From contig CALELC010000329.1 in assembly GCA_937904535.1 (NCBI GenBank), positions 1 to 19,682 of the forward strand: 19,682 nucleotides of DNA, written 5' to 3'. The notes under the pieces are model-generated. The model saw only the letters and a program-made list of their open reading frames with translations. It did no database searches and had not been told where the DNA came from. Each line of letters opens with the position of its first letter. The first letter of the stretch is position 1. This document shows positions 15,569-19,682 of the stretch, piece by piece. The stretch is from an uncultured Planctomycetaceae bacterium. GTDB lineage: Bacteria; Planctomycetota; Planctomycetia; Pirellulales; Pirellulaceae. The position numbers and the translations under genes were made by a program.

Positions 15569-16885
15569 TTAGGCCTTCATCATCACGCGTTGGCGGAACG
15601 CGCTGGCCGGTAGTCGCAGCCCCGCGGCCTCGAGCTTGGTCATGAACTGTGGACGCACGCCGGTGCATTCGAATTGTCCGAACGCCTTCCCATGTTCGTC
15701 GACGCCGAGCTGCACATAGCGAAAGATGTCTTGCATGACGATGGTGTCCCCTTCCATCCCGACGACTTCGGTGATGGCCGTCACTCGCCGCGCTCCGCCT
15801 TGCAAACGGTTGGCCTGAATCAACACATCGACCGCACCGGCGATCTGTTGGCGGATCGCTTTGACTGGCAAATCGAATCCGGCCATCATCACCAGCGTTT
15901 CCAGCCGAGCGATTGCATCGCGAGGAGTATTCGCGTGAATCGTCGTCAACGAGCCATCGTGACCGGTGTTCATTGCCTGGAGCATGTCCAGCGTTTCGCC
16001 GCCGCGGCATTCGCCGATGATGATGCGCTCCGGACGCATGCGAAGCGCGTTGCGTACCAAATCCGTCGCAGTGATCGCTCCCGTGCCTTCGATATTCGGC
16101 GGGCGGGTTTCTAACCGCACCACATGGTCCTGTTGAAGTTGCAATTCGGCGGCGTCCTCGATCGTCACGATGCGATCTTCGTGGCCAATGAAGGAAGACA
16201 GCGTGTTGAGCAGCGTCGTCTTTCCCGAACCGGTTCCGCCAGCAATCACCAGATTGAGCCGCGCCTTGATGCAGCCTTCGAGCAACATCACCATTTCGGG
16301 TGTGAATGCCTGATACTCAAGCAAATCGTTCAGCTTCAGCGGGTTGCTGCCGAAGCGGCGAATGCTCATCGCCGCTCCGTCCAGGGCCAGCGGAGGAATG
16401 ATCGCGTTGACTCGTGAACCGTCTGCGAGTCGAGCATCGACCATCGGACAGGTTTCATCGATGCGGCGTCCGACGCGGGAAACGATCCGATCAATGATTT
16501 GCAGCAGATGCTTGTTGTCCCGGAATTCGACCGATGTCTTGTGCAACCGGCCGCCCTTCTCGACGTACACCTTTTTCGGGCCGTTGACGAGGATATCGCT
16601 GACGGTCGGATCCTTGAGGATCAGCTCCAGCGGACCCAGGCCGAAGGTTTCATCCAGGACTTCTTCGATGATCCGTTCCCGCTCACCGCGGCTGAGCGGA
16701 GTTTCCTCAGCGTCGCAAAGCAGTTCCACGACTCCACGGATTTCACGTTTCAGCGAATCGCCTTTGAGTTCGCCGACCCGAGAAAGGTCGAGTCGATCGA
16801 CCAATTTCCCGTGGATCCGCCGCTTCATATCCTCAACAAGGTCCTGGCGCGAGGTCTCCGACCCGCGAGAGATCATCGTCCGCAT
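15569..16885 (-). CDS. tadA: TadA/CpaF secretion ATPase
   Basis: A 438-residue hexameric secretion ATPase that powers Flp/Tad pilus assembly from the cytoplasmic face. The N-terminal domain has the CpaF segment VLDETFGLGPLELILKDPTV. The catalytic core shows Walker A GGTGSGKTT (216-224), the Asp box TIEDAAEL (241-248), Walker B RIIIGECRGGE (287-297) and the His box GHDGSLTTIHAN (308-319). The RRFG and DGSRVNAIIPPLALDG segments are also typical of CpaF rather than of GspE or PilB, and the GspE/PilB-type tetracysteine motif is absent. Start ATG 16885 has AGGAAAG five bases upstream, one of the few clear ribosome binding sites here; ATG 16876 is the alternative. tadB and tadC follow. No pilin, TadZ, RcpA or RcpC gene is adjacent. 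Confidence 0.95.
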   Translation of the reverse strand: MRTMISRGSETSRQDLVEDMKRRIHGKLVDRLDLSRVGELKGDSLKREIRGVVELLCDAEETPLSRGERERIIEEVLDETFGLGPLELILKDPTVSDILVNGPKKVYVEKGGRLHKTSVEFRDNKHLLQIIDRIVSRVGRRIDETCPMVDARLADGSRVNAIIPPLALDGAAMSIRRFGSNPLKLNDLLEYQAFTPEMVMLLEGCIKARLNLVIAGGTGSGKTTLLNTLSSFIGHEDRIVTIEDAAELQLQQDHVVRLETRPPNIEGTGAITATDLVRNALRMRPERIIIGECRGGETLDMLQAMNTGHDGSLTTIHANTPRDAIARLETLVMMAGFDLPVKAIRQQIAGAVDVLIQANRLQGGARRVTAITEVVGMEGDTIVMQDIFRYVQLGVDEHGKAFGQFECTGVRPQFMTKLEAAGLRLPASAFRQRVMMKA

Positions 16886-16941
16886 GAGCGCTTTCCTGGT
16901 TCGCTGGGCTCGCGTTGCCGGCGGCTGTCCGGCGGTGAGTG

Positions 16942-16959
16942 TTACCTGTCTGGGTAACG
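16942..16959. promoter_or_regulatory. Dyad upstream of tadA
   Basis: GTTACC-tgtctg-GGTAAC is a perfect 6-bp dyad with a 6-nt centre. It extends by two further pairs past one mismatch (AGTGTTACC against GGTAACGCT). It lies about 57 bases upstream of the tadA start, a reasonable operator position. It is not followed by a T-run. Confidence 0.35.
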
Positions 16960-17000
16960 CTGCGAAAACTTAGGTTGCGAACAGGGAAGAGATAGCCAAC

Positions 17001-17017
17001 TGGGGGATTTTTCCCCA
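17001..17017 (-). terminator. Weak hairpin after the agmatine deiminase gene
   Basis: TGGGG (17001-17005) pairs with CCCCA (17013-17017) around an A/T-rich 7-nt loop, beginning eight bases after the agmatine deiminase stop codon. The minus strand lacks a T-run beyond it, so it could only be a weak or factor-assisted terminator. Read-through into tadABC is possible. Confidence 0.25.
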
Positions 17018-17025
17018 CTTTTGAG

Positions 17026-18072
17026 CTAGGCGGGCTGTTGCTGGCTGGCGCAGTGCCAAGCCCCCAGTCCCCAGGCGAAATCGCGGGCGTCGACGCCGAC
17101 CACTTCGCGGCGCGGCAGGAGATCACGCAGCAGGCCCAGCGCGCGATCGTCGGAGCGGGCATGGCCGAAGGTAGGCACCAACACGGCAGCCTCGCCAAGC
17201 ATTAAGAAGTTGCAGTAACTTTCCGGCACCCGCGCGCCGTCAATCGTCCGCGCCGGCGGAATCGGCAAGCGATGGATCGTCACATGAGGCGACGTTTGCT
17301 CAGCCCAGGCAAGCAGTTGTTTGATGTTCCGTTCGAGCCCAAGGTGATTGGGATCCTCCCGATCATCGGAGGCTGCGGCGACCACGTGCCGGGTGTTCAC
17401 AAACCGGGCTAGTTGGTCGATATGCCCATCGGTGTCGTCGCCTGCCAAGCCGCCGCCATCGATCCAAACGATTTCCGTAACACCTAAGCGGCGGTGCAGT
17501 TCTCCTGCAATCCGCTCGCGTTCCCAGCCCCGGTTGCGGGTCGGCGTTTGCACACAACTCGGCGTTGTCAGCAACCGGCCGGTACCATCGCCTTCGATTG
17601 CCCCGCCTTCCAAGCCCAGTTCGCTCGATTCGCAGCGGACGCCTGCAATTTGGCAAATTTGAGTTGCTGCGGCCGCATCGCGGTCCCAAGGCGGATACTT
17701 GCCACCCCAGGCATTGAACTTCCAGTCGATCCCAATGGTTTGTCCCCGGTCGGTGACAAACGTCGGGCCGTAGTCGCGGATCCAGCAATCGTTGGTGGCG
17801 ATATCGATCAGTTCAATGCGGTCAGACGTACCCAGATGGCGGGCAGCCTCATCGGCGAGGTGTTGCTCGGCGAGCACACGCACCGGCACGAATTGACTGG
17901 CCGTCTGAACCAGCTTCGCAAAGGCGGCCGGGATCGCATGGTAGTGGTTCGGCCAAGTCTCTCGGTTATGAGGCCAAGCAAACCAAACCGCCGCCTGTGG
18001 TTCCCATTCAGCTGGCCAGCGCCGCTGCGGCGCTGCGGTTACGGCTTCTGCGGGATGATCAACCGACGGCAT
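17026..18072 (-). CDS. Agmatine deiminase family protein (PAD_porph)
   Basis: A 348-residue member of the guanidine-modifying family that converts agmatine to N-carbamoylputrescine and ammonia in polyamine synthesis. Family signatures are complete: NDCWIRDYGPTFV (about 94-106), FNAWGGKYPPWDRD, LEGGAIEGDGTGRLLTTPSC, GDDTDGHIDQ with the catalytic His (about 217), PESYCNFLMLGEAAVLVPTFG, and the C-terminal GLGAWHCASQQQPA with the catalytic Cys (about 341). The start is ATG 18072, whose A is shared with the TGA of the upstream hydrolase gene (TGATG), suggesting translational coupling. An upstream in-frame start at 18105 would lie inside the hydrolase gene and is unlikely. The next pathway enzyme, N-carbamoylputrescine amidase, is not in the window. 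A peptidyl-arginine deiminase role is less likely because no signal peptide is visible. Confidence 0.92.
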   Translation of the reverse strand: MPSVDHPAEAVTAAPQRRWPAEWEPQAAVWFAWPHNRETWPNHYHAIPAAFAKLVQTASQFVPVRVLAEQHLADEAARHLGTSDRIELIDIATNDCWIRDYGPTFVTDRGQTIGIDWKFNAWGGKYPPWDRDAAAATQICQIAGVRCESSELGLEGGAIEGDGTGRLLTTPSCVQTPTRNRGWERERIAGELHRRLGVTEIVWIDGGGLAGDDTDGHIDQLARFVNTRHVVAAASDDREDPNHLGLERNIKQLLAWAEQTSPHVTIHRLPIPPARTIDGARVPESYCNFLMLGEAAVLVPTFGHARSDDRALGLLRDLLPRREVVGVDARDFAWGLGAWHCASQQQPA

Positions 18073-18935
18073 CACGGAGCATTCCGCCGCTGGGAAAACA
18101 GCCACTGAAACAAGTCGTCGCGCTGGTAAGTCCGTGTCCAGACGTCGTGACCAGCACCCTCGTATTCCGTGTACTTGGCCTCCGGCTGATGACCGGCGGT
18201 TTTGAGGGCTGCAATCATCTCTTGCGAGCGTTCGACAGGCACGGCTCGATCATCCGTGCCGTGGAACGCCCAAATCGGCAGTTTGCCGTAGCGGTCGGCC
18301 CAGCTCGGGTCACCGCCACCGCAAATCGGCACGGCGGCCGCGAATAGGTCGTTCGCATGGGCGCCGGCAAACCAACTGCCATAGCCGCCCATCGAAAGTC
18401 CCGTCACGTAAATCCGCTCGGGCTCGACCCGACCGCTGTCGATCCACTGACGGACGATACCGAGTGCCGCCTGCATCGACGGCGATGGTTTATCGGGGAA
18501 GCTGCCGCGTCCATCGCGCTGGCTCCAGTCGGCATCGACCCAGCGGCTCTCACGCGGAACTTGAGGGACAACCACGAAGCAAGGATAGGCAGCTTGGCGA
18601 TCGGCACGCGCAAACTCTGCGGCGCCATGCCGGAGTTGGGCCTGATTGTCATCGCCCCGTTCTCCGGCTCCGTGCAGCAACAGCACGAGCGGATACCGCG
18701 TGTCGGCGTCGGCTTGGTAACCGGCGGGAAACAGCAGGCGATAGCGGTGCTCTTGGCCAGCTGCATCCGTGAAGGTCTGCTCGGTATAGCCGTCCAAGGG
18801 GTTGGCGGCGGAGTCCGCCGCCGGCGCTGCTTGCGCCAGCGCAGCTGGCTGCCCGGCGGTCAGCACGACAGCCATGGCTGCAAGCCAGGAGCAAAGGGAC
18901 ACACGGGTTGCGATCGCAAAGTCGGCCATTGCCAT
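18072..18935 (-). CDS. Secreted alpha/beta hydrolase (esterase/peptidase-like)
   Basis: A 287-residue protein with an N-terminal signal peptide (hydrophobic core about 13-28, likely cleavage after AALAQA near residue 36), so it acts outside the cytoplasm. The fold is an alpha/beta hydrolase: PLVLLLHGAGERGDDN carries the oxyanion region (88-92), GLSMGGYGSW the nucleophile Ser181, FHGTDDRAVP the acid (Asp228 or 229) and GAGHDVW the His263. This arrangement matches the predicted-peptidase/feruloyl esterase-like group that includes PHB-depolymerase relatives; the substrate cannot be read from the sequence. The start ATG 18935 (or the third codon, also ATG) is three bases after the upstream small gene's TAA, and the stop overlaps the agmatine deiminase start by one base. 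Confidence 0.85.
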   Translation of the reverse strand: MAMADFAIATRVSLCSWLAAMAVVLTAGQPAALAQAAPAADSAANPLDGYTEQTFTDAAGQEHRYRLLFPAGYQADADTRYPLVLLLHGAGERGDDNQAQLRHGAAEFARADRQAAYPCFVVVPQVPRESRWVDADWSQRDGRGSFPDKPSPSMQAALGIVRQWIDSGRVEPERIYVTGLSMGGYGSWFAGAHANDLFAAAVPICGGGDPSWADRYGKLPIWAFHGTDDRAVPVERSQEMIAALKTAGHQPEAKYTEYEGAGHDVWTRTYQRDDLFQWLFSQRRNAP

Positions 18936-18938
18936 GAT

Positions 18939-19244
18939 TTACTCCAGTTGGATTTCTTCCTTCACCTTTTGGATGAAGTGAGGTGATTTTCCGCCCTTGC
19001 TCAATTCTTCGGCGCGGGCAGCAGCCTCTTCCTTCTGATCATATTCGAAGACGGCAACTCGTTTGAGATTCTGGCTAAAGACACCCCAGTAAAGTTTCTT
19101 ACGAACTTCTTCGGTGGTTTTGGCTTTTCGAGTCGCGGTGGCGGATTTTTTTCGCGTGACCTTCTTGGGTTCGGCGGCTTCTTTGGCGGCGGCCGCCTCG
19201 ATTTCAGCGGCCTTTTCTTTTCGGCTGACGACCTTACGGGCCAT
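18939..19244 (-). CDS. Lysine-rich small protein, planctomycete-type, unknown function
   Basis: A 101-residue protein from ATG 19244 (the frame extends to a GTG at 19349, but that stretch is unlike the rest). Residues 1-45 are a basic, alanine-rich, low-complexity tail (KKVTRKKSATATRKAK) reminiscent of histone H1-like or nucleic-acid-binding tails. Residues 46-101 form a compact domain with KLYWGVFSQNLKRVAVFEYDQ, then a charged helix (KEEAAARAEELSKGGK) and SPHFIQKVKEEI. I recall similar WGVF...KRVAVFEY proteins in other planctomycetes, with no known role. The strand-helix-strand order loosely resembles a SPOR-type or RNA-binding fold, which is speculation. It is the first gene of a tight unit with the secreted hydrolase and agmatine deiminase. 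Confidence 0.75.
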   Translation of the reverse strand: MARKVVSRKEKAAEIEAAAAKEAAEPKKVTRKKSATATRKAKTTEEVRKKLYWGVFSQNLKRVAVFEYDQKEEAAARAEELSKGGKSPHFIQKVKEEIQLE

Positions 19245-19485
19245 GGTGCGCGTGGTGGGTTGGGGGATGCGGTAAAGACCTACACTAACGCCAGGAGTGT
19301 AGCTGAACGGTCGCGGTTCCACTACCGGGGACCACGGCCCCCGGTGCACACCCGCCGAATGGGGCGTTACAATCGCGCGACTCGAACCGTGCCGCGCGGG
19401 CCGAGGGGGAGGTAGCGCAAAACCTGGACGGGCGGCGGCTGCCCCCTGGGTCCGTTCCCGCGATTTGTACTAGACTGTCGGCACC
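19245..19485. promoter_or_regulatory. Divergent intergenic region with two strong dyads
   Basis: These 241 bases separate the lysine-rich gene (minus) from the membrane/PIN gene (plus). CTACACT and AGTGTAG form a 7-bp dyad with a 9-nt centre at 19280-19302, and ACCGGGG and CCCCGGT form a 7-bp dyad with an 8-nt loop at 19324-19345. Both lie 35-100 bases upstream of the lysine-rich gene. No coding frame with recognisable content is seen. Confidence 0.4.
19345..19373 (+). promoter_or_regulatory. Possible promoter for the plus-strand membrane/PIN gene
   Basis: TGCACA (19345-19350, four of six matches to TTGACA), a 17-bp spacer and TACAAT (19368-19373, five of six matches to TATAAT). The start site would lie about 105 bases before the ATG at 19486. 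A second -10-like TAGACT at 19471-19476 would give an almost leaderless transcript but has no -35 partner. Confidence 0.35.
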
Positions 19486-19682
19486 ATGGCACTCATTATT
19501 CTTCGCTGCATCTTCTTGATTTGCGCAGGCGGTGTATCGGCGATTATCAACGCCTCACTGCCACATGGCACGGCTGCGCACGTTCCCTGGTTGGTCTTTT
19601 TGGCGATCGTCGGCGGGGCGGGCCTGGTGATTGTTGGCGACATCTACGTCCCCCGCAAACGCATCGATACAATCTCGGCCGT
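19486..19682 (+). CDS. Membrane-anchored PIN/TRAM (YacL-like) protein, 5' part only
   Basis: The first 65 codons of a plus-strand gene cut by the window edge. The start MALIILRCIFLICAGGVSAI is a transmembrane helix (about 3-22); a second helix lies at about 33-51 (PWLVFLAIVGGAGLVIVGD), followed by YVPRKRIDTISAV. The two-helix hairpin and the RKRIDTISAV segment resemble the N-terminus of planctomycete integral-membrane PIN-domain proteins of the YacL type, in which further helices, a PIN ribonuclease domain and a TRAM domain follow. None of those domains is visible here, so the name rests on the N-terminus alone. There is no clear Shine-Dalgarno site. Confidence 0.6.
   Translation, partial: MALIILRCIFLICAGGVSAIINASLPHGTAAHVPWLVFLAIVGGAGLVIVGDIYVPRKRIDTISA

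Noticed and set aside
13458..16885. General type II secretion or type IV pilus locus
   Set aside because: The ATPase has CpaF/TadA rather than GspE/PilB features, and two separate T2SSF proteins in tandem are the TadB/TadC arrangement.
17494..18108. Plus-strand frame of 204 codons opposite agmatine deiminase
   Set aside because: The agmatine deiminase signatures occupy the other strand throughout; nothing supports the antisense product.

Overview
The window looks like a planctomycete chromosome segment, most likely Pirellulaceae (a Rhodopirellula-type relative). This is inferred from: a giant secreted-type protein with an N-terminal basic stretch followed by LEQLEIRLPLAA, close to the planctomycete LEPR-XLL signature; a small lysine-rich protein and a 95-residue protein that resemble families I associate with planctomycetes; a moderately GC-rich sequence; frequent GTG starts (giant protein, hrpA, crtI-like, greA); and few clear Shine-Dalgarno sites. 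No rRNA, tRNA, IS element, prophage or CRISPR array is visible. No gene-free gap exceeds about 245 bases.

Layout, minus strand unless noted. 1-4812: the first 1604 codons of a giant protein with an SdrD_B-like domain and at least ten tandem DUF11-type repeats of about 128 residues; its 3' end lies outside the window. 4944-8864: full-length DEAH RNA helicase HrpA. 9035-10585: CrtI-family carotenoid desaturase. 10738-11517: single-pass membrane protein of unknown function. 11528-12004: greA, behind a leader with a sigma70-like promoter, two 11-bp palindromes and a terminator-like hairpin. 12229-13053: orphan cytoplasmic histidine kinase. 13170-13457 (plus): small conserved-looking protein, divergent from the kinase and convergent, stop against stop, with the Tad genes. 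13458-16885: tadA-tadB-tadC, the ATPase and two membrane platform proteins of a Flp/Tad pilus-type secretion machine. 17026-19244: compact three-gene unit of lysine-rich small protein, secreted alpha/beta hydrolase and agmatine deiminase, with 3-nt and 1-nt junctions. 19486-19682 (plus): start of a membrane-anchored protein that looks like a planctomycete PIN/TRAM (YacL-like) protein, cut by the window edge.

Most genes are housekeeping or envelope functions rather than one pathway. Two groups are probably co-transcribed: tadABC, and the small protein/hydrolase/agmatine deiminase set. The Tad motor core has no pilin, secretin or TadZ here, so the rest must be encoded elsewhere. I found no defence system or mobile island. 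The most notable signals are the greA leader, the highly regular adhesin-like repeat protein and the tight three-gene operon.
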